Part shown: positions 9,237-17,284 of the stretch, piece by piece
Position numbering within the stretch: the first letter of the stretch is position 1
How the letters are laid out: each line of letters starts with the position of its first letter
From: DRQF01 sp964559135
GTDB lineage: Bacteria > Planctomycetota > GCA-002687715 > DRQF01
Length of the DNA: 36,459 nt
Assembly: GCA_964559135.1 (NCBI GenBank)
Contig: CAZLGG010000033.1
Span: 1-36,459 of the forward strand
Direction of reading: 5' to 3'
Notes under the pieces: generated by a model
Told to the model about the DNA's origin: nothing
Seen by the model: the letters and a program-made list of their open reading frames with translations, nothing else
Database searches by the model: none
Position numbers and translations under genes: made by a program

Positions 9237-9261
9237 GACACGGCTCTGGGGACGCCGTGTC
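9237..9261. repeat. Perfect 8-bp hairpin
   Basis: GACACGGC (9237-9244) pairs perfectly with GCCGTGTC (9254-9261) across a 9-base loop. It is followed by a C-run, not a T-run, so it does not look like a classical intrinsic terminator for plus-strand transcription. It lies within the larger inverted repeat. Confidence 0.5.
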
Positions 9262-9283
9262 CCCGGCAGGGCGAATTCTTGCA

Positions 9284-9300
9284 TTCGTTTGGCCAACGAA
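9284..9300. repeat. 6-bp hairpin
   Basis: TTCGTT (9284-9289) and AACGAA (9295-9300) are perfect complements around the loop TGGCC. The stem is short and AT-rich for this genome. An operator or a chance palindrome are both possible. Confidence 0.35.
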
Positions 9301-9335
9301 GATTCACGTGACGCACCAACCATCATGCCATTCAT

Positions 9336-9351
9336 GGCGGCTGAAGCCGCC
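9336..9351. repeat. GGCGGC-TGAA-GCCGCC hairpin
   Basis: A perfect 6-bp GC stem closes a TGAA tetraloop. The wording 'GGCGGCTGAAGCCGCC' followed by GCGGCACGA recalls palindromic repeats scattered through intergenic DNA of various bacteria. Only one copy is present in this window, so repeat status cannot be shown here. Confidence 0.45.
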
Positions 9352-9470
9352 GCGGCACGAGTCTTCCTCTGCGTCTTGGAGACTCCGTGAGAATAAGAAG
9401 GAACAGCGAACAGGCTGGAGGGATGCGCCGCGCCCGCGAGCGTTGCCTCGCGGCCACATCGTGAGAGAGT

Positions 9471-9476
9471 TAGAAT
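9471..9476 (+). promoter_or_regulatory. -10-like TAGAAT upstream of the DUF255 gene
   Basis: TAGAAT starts 36 bases before the ATG at 9507, in the context GTTAGAATCCGGG. Similar strings precede the CRTAC1 gene (23088-23093) and the UbiA-like gene (34470-34475). The nearest -35-like hexamer, TTGCCT at 9443-9448, is 22 bases away and so poorly spaced. Confidence 0.3.
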
Positions 9477-9506
9477 CCGGGTCTTCTCATCTGGGAGCGG
9501 CGCGAC

Positions 9507-11633
9507 ATGATCTCCAGTTTCTCATCCCTTCTCCTCGTCCTCGCCGTGGCCGCCGCTTCATCGATGGCCCAAGAACCGGAGAAACCGCTGCACACGAACG
9601 CCCTCATTCACTCCAAGAGCCCCTACCTGTTGCAACATGCTCACAATCCCGTCGACTGGCATCCATGGGGCGACGCGGCGTTCGCCGAAGCCAAGCGCCG
9701 AGGCGTCCCGGTGTTCCTTTCCATCGGGTATTCCACCTGCCACTGGTGCCACGTCATGGAGCGCGAGAGTTTCGAGAACGAGGAGATCGCCTCGTTTCTC
9801 AACGAGCACTTCGTCTGCATCAAGCTGGACCGAGAAGAGAGACCGGACGTCGACGCCATGTACATGCGAGCCGTCCAGGCCTTCAATCAAGGACGCGGTG
9901 GATGGCCATCCTCCCTCTTCCTCACCGCGGACCGCAAGCCGTTTTTCGGCGGGACATATTTTCCCCCTGAATCCTTCAAAGCCCTCACGCACCAGGTGGC
10001 CCAGATTTGGAAAGAGCGCCGTCAGGACCTCGAATCCGACGGTGACCGACTCGTCGAGTTTCTCCGCAGAACGGCGATGAGAGAAACGGCGAAGGACCTC
10101 CCCTCCGCGACGTTGCTAACGCAGGCCGCCGAGGGCTACTTCGGTCTCTGGGACAAGGAGAGGGGCGGCTTCGGTGGCGCGCCCAAGTTCCCGAGAACCA
10201 GTGTCCATGAACTCCTCCTCCGCTTCGCCAGGGACCATGACAGGAACGATGTCCGCGAGGCGGCCACCTCCTCCCTGCTGGCGATGTCGCGGGGGGGAAT
10301 CCGCGACCACATCGGCGGTGGTTTTCACCGCTACGCCACGGATGCGAACTGGCTCGTTCCCCACTTCGAGAAGATGCTCTACGACCAGGCCCTCGTGGCC
10401 TCCGGCTACCTGGACGCGGGCCTCGCATCGGAAGACGAGGGGTTGATCGCGGTCGCCCGCGATACGCTGGACGCCATGATTCGGGATTTTCAGGGGCCCG
10501 AGGGCGGCTTTTTCGTGGGCTATGACGCGGATTCGGCGGGGAAGGAAGGCCTCTTCTATATCTGGTCTCTCGAGGAGCTGAACTCCGCCCTCGACAAGGA
10601 TGAGTTCAAGGTCGTCGCCTCGCGGTTCGGTCCGAGCGACGCGGGCAATTGGAGCGAGTACCCAGGCCGGAACATCCTGGCCGTCCAACGCTCTTGGGAG
10701 GCCGTTGCGAAGGAGACGGGCTTCAAGATCGCCGAGGTTCGCAAACTCTGGGCGACGGCGCGCGAGAAGCTCCGCACCGTACGGGCCAGGCGGTCTCCCC
10801 CCGCGCTGGACGACAAGGTCCTCTCCGCTTGGAACGGCATGGCGATCGAGGCGCTCGCGCGAGCGGGGCGATGTCTGAACTCCCCTCGCTACGTGAAGGC
10901 AGCGCGGCGAGCGATGCATGTCATCCAGTCAAAGCTCCTCGACGCGGACGGGAATCTCCTCCGACGCTACCGGAAGGGCGATGCCCGATTCCCGGCGACG
11001 CTTGCGGACGAGGCCTGGGTCGGGCGCGGTGCTCTCGAACTCTACCAGGCGACGGGCGAAATTGGGTTCGCCACGTTCGCGGTGGCGCGTGCGTCGGCGA
11101 TTCTGGCGGGCCACCGCGACAAGGCAGGCGATCTGCTTGACGCACGACATGGCACCACCGACGTGTTGATCAACGTCATGGACGCGTACGACGGAGCCCG
11201 GCCTGCCCCTGTCTCGGCCGCCCTTCACCTGCTCCTCCGGGTGGCGGACCTGACCGGAGAGAAACGGTTCGCCGACGCTGCGGACCAGGCCCTTCGACGC
11301 CTCGTCGGCGATCTGGAGAAATCGCCGATGAATCACCCCGCCCTGCTTCAGGTCCTGGCGGATCGAAGGGGAGGATTCACCGAAGTCGTCGTCATCGCAA
11401 AGCCCGATGATCCCAATGGGACGGCGTTGCGCCGTGAAGTGGAAAGGCGATATCTGCCCGACGCTCTGGTGCTATTCGTGACTCCACAACAGGCGCGCTC
11501 CGGGGAGAAACTCATTTCCCTGCTGGAGTCCAGAGGGTTGGGGCCGGCCGGTGAGGCGCAAGCGTACGTCTGCCACCGAGGTGCCTGCAAGCTCCCCACC
11601 TCCGACCCGAAGGTCCTCGCCAGCCAGCTTTGA
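9507..11633 (+). CDS. Exported thioredoxin-domain protein, DUF255 / YyaL / spermatogenesis-associated protein 20 family
   Basis: This 708-residue protein has an N-terminal signal sequence (cleavage probably after SSMAQ, about residue 21). The DUF255 thioredoxin-like domain (about 28-190) contains ALIHSKSPYLLQHAHNPVDW and the active-site-like CHWC at residues 78-81 in STCHWCHVM. The remainder, about 200-560, is an (alpha/alpha)-barrel related to N-acylglucosamine 2-epimerases, with GGIRDHIGGGFHRYATDANW and LVPHFEKMLYDQALV. The family is widespread but its reaction is not established; disulfide or thiol chemistry coupled to a sugar-binding barrel is often suggested. A gene-level oddity is the signal peptide, since many family members are cytoplasmic. 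GGGAG just upstream serves as ribosome-binding site. It ends six bases before the convergent plsC-like gene. Confidence 0.88.
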   Translation: MISSFSSLLLVLAVAAASSMAQEPEKPLHTNALIHSKSPYLLQHAHNPVDWHPWGDAAFAEAKRRGVPVFLSIGYSTCHWCHVMERESFENEEIASFLNEHFVCIKLDREERPDVDAMYMRAVQAFNQGRGGWPSSLFLTADRKPFFGGTYFPPESFKALTHQVAQIWKERRQDLESDGDRLVEFLRRTAMRETAKDLPSATLLTQAAEGYFGLWDKERGGFGGAPKFPRTSVHELLLRFARDHDRNDVREAATSSLLAMSRGGIRDHIGGGFHRYATDANWLVPHFEKMLYDQALVASGYLDAGLASEDEGLIAVARDTLDAMIRDFQGPEGGFFVGYDADSAGKEGLFYIWSLEELNSALDKDEFKVVASRFGPSDAGNWSEYPGRNILAVQRSWEAVAKETGFKIAEVRKLWATAREKLRTVRARRSPPALDDKVLSAWNGMAIEALARAGRCLNSPRYVKAARRAMHVIQSKLLDADGNLLRRYRKGDARFPATLADEAWVGRGALELYQATGEIGFATFAVARASAILAGHRDKAGDLLDARHGTTDVLINVMDAYDGARPAPVSAALHLLLRVADLTGEKRFADAADQALRRLVGDLEKSPMNHPALLQVLADRRGGFTEVVVIAKPDDPNGTALRREVERRYLPDALVLFVTPQQARSGEKLISLLESRGLGPAGEAQAYVCHRGACKLPTSDPKVLASQL

Positions 11634-11639
11634 AACCCA

Positions 11640-12365
11640 TCAGGCGGCCGAGGAGTCCTTCCTCTCGAAGCCCGTCCGCAGAGCGGTCTCGACGGCGGCC
11701 AACACCCTGGACGTCTCGCCCCCACGGAGGGGGATCGGCTCGAAGATCTCCACGAAATAGATGCGGCGACGAAGGAGACCGACGCGTTCGGCTGACCGTC
11801 GCAGAGACACCGGGTGAACCCACAAGTCCCTGCCCTCGTCGTTCGCGAGTCGCACACCCTCCTCGATCTCGGTCTTCGAGCGCAGCCGACGGAGATTCTT
11901 TGCATCCCGCGCTCCTTCTGGGAAAAAGCAGTAGACCCCGCCCCCCGAGAGAATCTCGCGCCGAGCCGTCTCGGCGGCTGCATTGACATTTCGCATTCGC
12001 TCCTTGAGGGCTTGACGGTCTCCCCCAGCGCGAGCCTTCAGCCGCAAGAGGTCCTTCCCTCTCATCACCTCGAATCCTCCGACCGCCCTGAGGATGGGGC
12101 GAATTCGTCCCAGAAACGGGTAGCCCTCGAAGGTGCCCATCTCGAAAAAGGGGATGACGCGCCAGTGATCGAGAACAACGCGCGACATGAGAGGCACATC
12201 CCAATAGCTGAGATGCTTCGCAGCCAGCATGGCGGGACGCTTCAGATCCGAAACATGGCACGTCACGCGAACGACATAGCGAAGGCGAAGGGCCAGTGCC
12301 ACGACGAACGCGTAGACGAACCAGTAGAGAGGTCGAATCAACCGGGGCATGGCCAAGGATGACAA
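11640..12365 (-). CDS. 1-acyl-sn-glycerol-3-phosphate acyltransferase (PlsC family)
   Basis: The 241-residue protein carries the catalytic HX4D motif as HLSYWD (His51, Asp56), a motif II-like stretch around GYPFLGRIRP, motif III as FFPEGAR (150 is the Glu; the usual Thr is Ala) and motif IV around VHPVSL. Residues 10-32 form a probable membrane anchor. It would transfer an acyl chain to lysophosphatidate or a related lysolipid at the inner membrane. The gene lies 40 bases downstream of the FecR-parvulin gene on the same strand, so it may be the last gene of that sigma-factor operon. An alternative start is Met6 at 12350. The substrate could be a different lipid, because PlsC-like proteins are diverse. 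Confidence 0.85.
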   Translation of the reverse strand: MSSLAMPRLIRPLYWFVYAFVVALALRLRYVVRVTCHVSDLKRPAMLAAKHLSYWDVPLMSRVVLDHWRVIPFFEMGTFEGYPFLGRIRPILRAVGGFEVMRGKDLLRLKARAGGDRQALKERMRNVNAAAETARREILSGGGVYCFFPEGARDAKNLRRLRSKTEIEEGVRLANDEGRDLWVHPVSLRRSAERVGLLRRRIYFVEIFEPIPLRGGETSRVLAAVETALRTGFERKDSSAA

Positions 12366-12405
12366 TCGTCACCGGCCTCGCAAGGATTCACCGACACGAG
12401 GCGGC

Positions 12406-14709
12406 TCAGTCCAATAGCCCGCGAGGGCCCAGGAGAAGGGTCGCTTGGCGTGAGACCGCACGATCCAGAGCCATTCTCACCTTCTCCATGCGAAGAACCT
12501 CGGCCGCCCATCGACGCCGCAGCGCACTCCGTCGGCCCGAATCCGGGACGTCACGGCGCACCCGAATCACGTGATACCCCCTCGGGCCCGCGACGGGCGC
12601 ACTCACCTCGTCCAAGGGCTGCGACATGATCGTCTTCACCACGTCCTGCCCATAGAGGGTCGGCCACCAGGGGCGCGGGCCGACGGCCGTTCCCGTCCGC
12701 CAGGGGGCGGACAAACCCGCCGCATCCATTCCCAACGTATTCGTCGACTCGCCGGCGACCAAGAGCCGAGCGGCCTCCTCGGCGCGCCGGAGGGCCCCCC
12801 GACGATCCTCGACTCCGTCCCTGCCCGCGTACGGGATGAACACGTGATCGAAGATCACCCCCTTCCTGATCGCCGCGGGCGAGTCGAGGAATCGATCGAT
12901 CTCTTCGTCGCTCACCGACACCGGAAGAAGCGACGCGGCGGCGTTGAGATTCAGGACGTTTTGCAACTGAATCCGGGTGAGGCCCGCGAGATGGGCGAGG
13001 CTCGCTTGCGTTCGAGTGGGTGGGATAGCGATGCGCGGGAACGCGCGTCCCCGACGTTGGAGCTGGGCCGTCGTGAGATCACGCCGCGCTACGTCCTCGA
13101 CGACACGCCGCACCTCCGCGGGCGTGAGATAGGACGAAAGAGCCCTCCAACCCTCTCGCAGCGTGAGGTCGACTTGGGAGCCTCCGAAGCGAATACGAGC
13201 CAGCAAATCGGGGCGCCCCTCCGGCCGCCCCACCTTCACGCCGGACTCGAGGTCACGCCAGGCCCCTCGAATGCGTGCCACGGCAGTTGCCGTCGAGACC
13301 GACTCGCCCACGCTTTTCCCGCGCAGAGCGAGAAGGCCGGCCGTCATCGCGACGCGTTCCGCGAGGGCGGCAGAGGATCGCATGGGTTGGACCAATGACA
13401 ATTCGTCGCTCTTGACGATCGCCTCCGCCAGCCTGCGATCCCGCTCACTGATCCGCAGCCCCTTCTCGCTCAGGGCCCATCGAACCACGGTCGAGCGAGT
13501 CATGAGATCCAGCAACTCCTCGCCATAGACGCGCATGAGTTCAGCCGCCATGTCAGCTCGACTGTAGACGTGTCCGGGCAACTCCAACGCAGGCGTTCGA
13601 GCTCCGTCCAAAATCGATTCGAATCCGAACCTGCGAGGCACGACCCGACGAAGCGGAGTGGGAGCATCCTCGACAGCGAGGGTCCCCGAGGCACTGACAA
13701 GTCCGACCTGCCCGCCTCCCACGGGGACGCGGCGCGAGCCGTCCTCGAGCAACGCTCGTCCGTGGCGCCGAGGGCGGATGACCGTGATCTGGTGCAGAGC
13801 CGAGAGCGTGGCCGGCGTGGCCCCGTTGAATGCACTCCCGGCCAGAGTGACGACTCCGGCACCCTCCTGCAATCGGATGCGGCGACCGTCAGGAGTGAGC
13901 AATTCCATGGGGCGACCGTGGGCCGGAAGCTGGTAAACGAACGATCCTTGTTCCAAAGCAAGTCGCACGACTCCTCCGCGGTTGCCCGCCGATACGCGCA
14001 ACCGCGAACCGGGTCGGAGAACCACGGCGCCTCCTTGAACGAAACGCAGTACGGCCGATTCTCCGGACTCCGTCTCGACCTCGGACCCCGTCCGAACGGC
14101 ACCGCGGGGTGCCATGCGAGAGACCAGCCGCAGAGGTTCGATCTCGTCATTCGAGGGGATGTCCGAGGCGTAGGCGACTTCGGCCACCGAGGGTGCGAGT
14201 GTGGGAGCGAGAGAGGGTTCGGTCTTTTCCTCGGCGGATGATCCACCGTCGGCCACGGCCGGTGTCCCGGGAGTTTGCTTCCTGATGTCCTCCAGGGAGC
14301 GTTCGAGCATCCACCACAACGAAGCCGTGAATCCGAGAATGAAAACGGCCGCAGCAATACGGACGATAGGCCATCGCCGACCGAAAGCAGGCGACTCCCG
14401 CATCTCGACGGGACGCCGTGCCGCCATGCGTCGAGCGATCCGCCGCGCCACGTCTTCGTCCCAGGAACCCTGGGTCGGATGATCTCTGCGGAAAACGCGA
14501 TGCAACACGGCGGCAGCCACGTCGTCCTCGAAGGGTTCGACGTCGAGAGCACTGGACAGTGCCTTTTCGAAACGAAGAGCGTCTCTCGCGGCGGCGGCGG
14601 CGGGGGTCGTACCTGTGAGGTACTCCTCCAAGAGTTCTCGGTCGGATGAGCCGAGTTCGCCCAAGACGTAGCGCTCCAAGCGGCGCTCGATGCCCTTGTC
14701 GCCACTCAT
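12406..14709 (-). CDS. FecR-type anti-sigma-like membrane protein fused to a SurA/parvulin peptidyl-prolyl isomerase
   Basis: This 767-residue protein starts on the ATGA overlap with the ECF sigma gene. Residues 1-105 are a soluble N-terminal zone with helix-rich anti-sigma-like character (ERRLERYVLGELG). One transmembrane helix follows at about 113-134 (IVRIAAAVFILGFTASLWWM). Next comes a FecR-like domain (about 170-310) with GAVRTGSEVETESGESAVLRF, then a SurA-like helical region (about 370-600). The parvulin-type rotamase (about 620-720) has FDHVFIPYA, VSAPVAGPRGYHVIRVR and a shortened core. By topology the isomerase sits outside the inner membrane, so it may act as sensor or as envelope chaperone whose client state controls the sigma factor. 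The fusion is unusual, and sigma control is inferred from position and FecR relationship. Confidence 0.8.
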   Translation of the reverse strand: MSGDKGIERRLERYVLGELGSSDRELLEEYLTGTTPAAAAARDALRFEKALSSALDVEPFEDDVAAAVLHRVFRRDHPTQGSWDEDVARRIARRMAARRPVEMRESPAFGRRWPIVRIAAAVFILGFTASLWWMLERSLEDIRKQTPGTPAVADGGSSAEEKTEPSLAPTLAPSVAEVAYASDIPSNDEIEPLRLVSRMAPRGAVRTGSEVETESGESAVLRFVQGGAVVLRPGSRLRVSAGNRGGVVRLALEQGSFVYQLPAHGRPMELLTPDGRRIRLQEGAGVVTLAGSAFNGATPATLSALHQITVIRPRRHGRALLEDGSRRVPVGGGQVGLVSASGTLAVEDAPTPLRRVVPRRFGFESILDGARTPALELPGHVYSRADMAAELMRVYGEELLDLMTRSTVVRWALSEKGLRISERDRRLAEAIVKSDELSLVQPMRSSAALAERVAMTAGLLALRGKSVGESVSTATAVARIRGAWRDLESGVKVGRPEGRPDLLARIRFGGSQVDLTLREGWRALSSYLTPAEVRRVVEDVARRDLTTAQLQRRGRAFPRIAIPPTRTQASLAHLAGLTRIQLQNVLNLNAAASLLPVSVSDEEIDRFLDSPAAIRKGVIFDHVFIPYAGRDGVEDRRGALRRAEEAARLLVAGESTNTLGMDAAGLSAPWRTGTAVGPRPWWPTLYGQDVVKTIMSQPLDEVSAPVAGPRGYHVIRVRRDVPDSGRRSALRRRWAAEVLRMEKVRMALDRAVSRQATLLLGPRGLLD

Positions 14710-15257
14710 CGCAAATCCTCGCGTTCGAGAATCGGGGTCAACTGTTCCTTGAGACGTCCCTTGGCGCGTCGAATGAGAGAATCGACCGCCATGAAGGAAA
14801 GTCCGAGGGAGTCCGCGATTTCTTCGTAGCTCATCTTGGCAAAGTACCTCAGCCTCAAGATCTCGCGGTAGCGGGCTGGAAGCGTCTCCAAGGCCCTCTG
14901 CACCGCGAACTCGATGCTCCTGCGTTCTTCGTCATCAACCGGCGCCTCCGGGTCGACGTTTTCGTCGAGCATTCCGTGGCGCCGCGACTTGGCGGCCCAA
15001 AACTCGCGAACGACGTTGCGACAAATGCCCCGCAGCCAGGACCGAAACTTTCGCTTGTCGCGAAGCCGCTCGAGACCCTTGTAGACGCGGAAGAAGACCT
15101 CCTGACGGAGATCACTGATCTCCTCACGATCTCCCACGCGATCGATCAACATGGCGGTCACGAGACGGTCGCAGCGCTCCACCAGGAGGCGAAAGGCCCC
15201 CTGATCGCCGGCCTCGACCCGGATCAGCAAACGTTCATCGACCCGCGGGGCCGTCAT
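14706..15257 (-). CDS. ECF-type RNA polymerase sigma factor
   Basis: This 183-residue sigma-70 family protein has region 2 at about 8-85 (DLRQEVFFRVYKGLERLRDK, FRSWLRGICRNVVREFW) and region 4 at about 120-175 (LPARYREILRLRYFAKMSYE, then EIADSLGLSFMAVDSLIRRA). No region 3 or long C-terminal extension is present, so it is a plain ECF factor. Its TGA overlaps the ATG of the FecR-parvulin gene (ATGA), pointing to translational coupling with a membrane-bound regulator. Target promoters cannot be assigned. A GGAGG lies 12 bases before the ATG, slightly far for a Shine-Dalgarno site. Confidence 0.93.
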   Translation of the reverse strand: MTAPRVDERLLIRVEAGDQGAFRLLVERCDRLVTAMLIDRVGDREEISDLRQEVFFRVYKGLERLRDKRKFRSWLRGICRNVVREFWAAKSRRHGMLDENVDPEAPVDDEERRSIEFAVQRALETLPARYREILRLRYFAKMSYEEIADSLGLSFMAVDSLIRRAKGRLKEQLTPILEREDLR

Positions 15258-15357
15258 GACTTCAAGTGACCTCCATTGGCCGGCTCTCGTCGAAAAAGTT
15301 TCGTGATGGCCCCAAGCGATGCTGAATTCAACACTTACTCCAAGGAATCGGGATCGA
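15258..15357 (-). promoter_or_regulatory. Upstream region of the ECF sigma operon
   Basis: This 100-base gap lies between the SLC13 gene end and the sigma gene start, and should hold the promoter of the sigma operon. On the minus strand CGAAACTT is reminiscent of an ECF -35 (GGAACTT class) and is part of a 5-bp palindrome (CGAAA/TTTCG, 15291-15303). No matching CGTC-type -10 at the proper spacing was found, so autoregulation is unproven. Confidence 0.25.
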
Positions 15358-17190
15358 TCAACCGTAGACCCATGGCAGCAGAATCGCCACGAGGACTCCG
15401 AAGATCAAGGTCAGAGGAAAACCGATGCGAAAGAAATCGCTGAAACGGTAGCCGCCCGGGCCGTAGACGAGGAGATTGGTTCCATAGCCCACGGGCGTGA
15501 GAAAGCAGCAACTCGCGCCGAAGGCCACGGCCATGACGAAGGGCAGGGCACGCTCCGGCGAGGGCTCGACACCTTGGGACGCGGCGAACGACAAACCCGC
15601 CTGCCATGCCAAGGGAGTCATGATGGCCGCGGCCGCGTTGTTCGAGAGGAATTGGGTCATGATGACGGTGACGGCGAAGATCCCCATCAAGGAGGCTCTC
15701 TCTCCATACGGACCCGTGGCATCGATGACGGACGACGCCACAGCCTCAGCGAGGCCCACGCGCTCGAAGGCCTGCCCCAGAGCCAAAGTCCCACCGAGAA
15801 GGAAAAGCACGTCCCAGTCCAACGCGGCATAGGCCTCGGCAGCCGTCAAACAGCGCCCCGACACCATGACGACCGCCGCCAGCAGGGCCGCCAGATGCAC
15901 TTGACCGGGGAACGCCACGGCCAAACCGATGAAGAGCAGCAAGGCTGCGAGAGCGCAGGGCGCCCGGCGCGTATGGGGAATACTCCGTTGCACCCCCTCC
16001 ACCACGAGGAAGCTTTCCGAGACCTGCATCTTCCGGATGGCGTCGGGGGTCCCCTGCACGAGGAGGATGTCGCCCGGCTTCAAGCGGATCTCCTCCACCT
16101 TCTCGCGAAGATGGGACCCGTGTCGCTGGACGGCGAAGATGGAAACGCCCCACCGTTCCATCAGCTTGACGTCCCGCACGCGCCGATCGATGAATCTCGA
16201 ATTGGGGGTCACGATGACCTCCACCAGGATCATGGCGACGCGACGTGCGGGCGGCGCGTCGGCATCCAATTCGTGGTTGACCGTGGGGATCACTCCCGTG
16301 TCACCCCTCTCGTGCAGATGGACGATGGCGGCGGGATCCCCCTTGATGAGGAGGCGATCTCCCGCCTCGATGACGTCGTCTTTCCGCGCTGGATGAATGA
16401 CATCGCCTCGGATGATCTGAAGAATTCGAGCCTTGCCGGCCGCGTCGCGGCGTTCCCCGAAGGCGTCGCGAACCGGCCGTCCGACCCATCGCGATTTCTT
16501 GCCCACGACGAGTTCCGTCAGGTACTCGGTCGCCAAGGCCCCCGAGGACGCGAGACCAAGGGTCGGCCGATCAGGGAGAAACCTCCGACCGAAGAAATAG
16601 ATGAACGCGAACCCGGCGACCGCAAGGACGACGCCGACTTTTCCGAATTCGAACATCCCGAGGTCGAGGAATTCCTCGACGGAGCCTGCCACGACGATGT
16701 TGGTGGACGTCCCGATCCTGGTACACATCCCGCCGAGAATGGAGACGAACGAAAGCGGAATCAGAAGCTGGCTGGGGGGTTTGTCCCAACGGTCGGCGAG
16801 ACCGATGAACAGGGGCATGAAGATGAGAACGAGGGGCGTGTTGTTCATGAAGGCCGAGAGGACCGCCACCACGAGCAGGAACGCCAGGTATTGGCGAGCC
16901 GGCCGATCTCCGACACGGGGCAAGAGGATGTCGGTGATGAAGCCGACGGCCCCTGTCCGCGTGATCCCGGCAGAGATGACGAACATGGCTCCCACGGCGA
17001 TGACGGCCCCGTGCACGAGACCGTTGAACGCGGCGTGATCGGGAGCGATGCGCCCCGGCATCGCAAGTTCCCCCAAAGCCAACGCCAGAACGAGCAACAG
17101 CCCCGTCACGCCGGTCGGGATGACCTCGACGAGAAAGAGGATAACGGCGCCTATCAAGAGGGCGAGAATGTAGGCCTGCTCGGTGGTCAT
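15358..17190 (-). CDS. SLC13/DASS family permease with two internal RCK_C (TrkA-C) domains
   Basis: This 610-residue membrane protein has two transmembrane halves separated by a soluble insert. The first half carries MNNTPLV (about 115-121) and TRIGTSTN (about 157-164); the second carries SNNAAAAIM (about 520) and TPVGYGTN (about 570). These are the paired SNT-type substrate and sodium motifs of divalent-anion symporters. The insert (about 205-405) contains two RCK_C-like domains, each ending in a GD-L-L-x-G element (DRLLIKGDP, DILLVQGTP). Similar proteins transport sulfate, dicarboxylates or other anions; the substrate is unknown here. GAGGAG four bases before the ATG is a good ribosome-binding site. 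The neighbours give no metabolic hint. Confidence 0.88.
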   Translation of the reverse strand: MTTEQAYILALLIGAVILFLVEVIPTGVTGLLLVLALALGELAMPGRIAPDHAAFNGLVHGAVIAVGAMFVISAGITRTGAVGFITDILLPRVGDRPARQYLAFLLVVAVLSAFMNNTPLVLIFMPLFIGLADRWDKPPSQLLIPLSFVSILGGMCTRIGTSTNIVVAGSVEEFLDLGMFEFGKVGVVLAVAGFAFIYFFGRRFLPDRPTLGLASSGALATEYLTELVVGKKSRWVGRPVRDAFGERRDAAGKARILQIIRGDVIHPARKDDVIEAGDRLLIKGDPAAIVHLHERGDTGVIPTVNHELDADAPPARRVAMILVEVIVTPNSRFIDRRVRDVKLMERWGVSIFAVQRHGSHLREKVEEIRLKPGDILLVQGTPDAIRKMQVSESFLVVEGVQRSIPHTRRAPCALAALLLFIGLAVAFPGQVHLAALLAAVVMVSGRCLTAAEAYAALDWDVLFLLGGTLALGQAFERVGLAEAVASSVIDATGPYGERASLMGIFAVTVIMTQFLSNNAAAAIMTPLAWQAGLSFAASQGVEPSPERALPFVMAVAFGASCCFLTPVGYGTNLLVYGPGGYRFSDFFRIGFPLTLIFGVLVAILLPWVYG

Positions 17191-17284
17191 CGGGCTCCTC
17201 GGTTACCGAGGGGCATGATACCTCCCAAACGGGTTTCTCGCCGCGACACGAGCCATGGAAATCGGAGTGACTCTCGAGATGCCC

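Larger units (their letters stand above)
9192..9391. repeat. Outer inverted repeat bounding a possible miniature mobile-element relic
   Basis: CTCACGGAG at 9192-9200 and its exact complement CTCCGTGAG at 9383-9391 face each other across 182 bases. The next ten bases inward agree at six positions and share the final AGAC. The arms resemble 'CACGGAGACACTGAGACACGG'-like intergenic sequences that I recall from many environmental genomes. The three hairpins lie inside. A non-autonomous element is possible, but no flanking target-site duplication was found. Confidence 0.4.
9123..9506. other. Gene-free 384-base spacer with three hairpins and an outer inverted repeat
   Basis: This is the longest stretch without a gene. 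It holds the start regions of two divergent genes (deacetylase at 9122 minus, DUF255 protein at 9507 plus), three short perfect hairpins, a 9-base inverted repeat spanning most of the region, and a TAGAAT box at its right end. No protein with a recognisable family is encoded in any frame. The content looks like remnants of a dispersed intergenic repeat family rather than coding DNA. Confidence 0.6.

Noticed and set aside
9237..9261. Hairpin as an intrinsic terminator
   Set aside because: No T-run follows on either strand, and neither flanking gene ends there; both start facing away from it.
15291..15303. CGAAA/TTTCG palindrome before the ECF sigma gene as an operator
   Set aside because: A 5-bp stem is too short to call, and no partner -10 is present.
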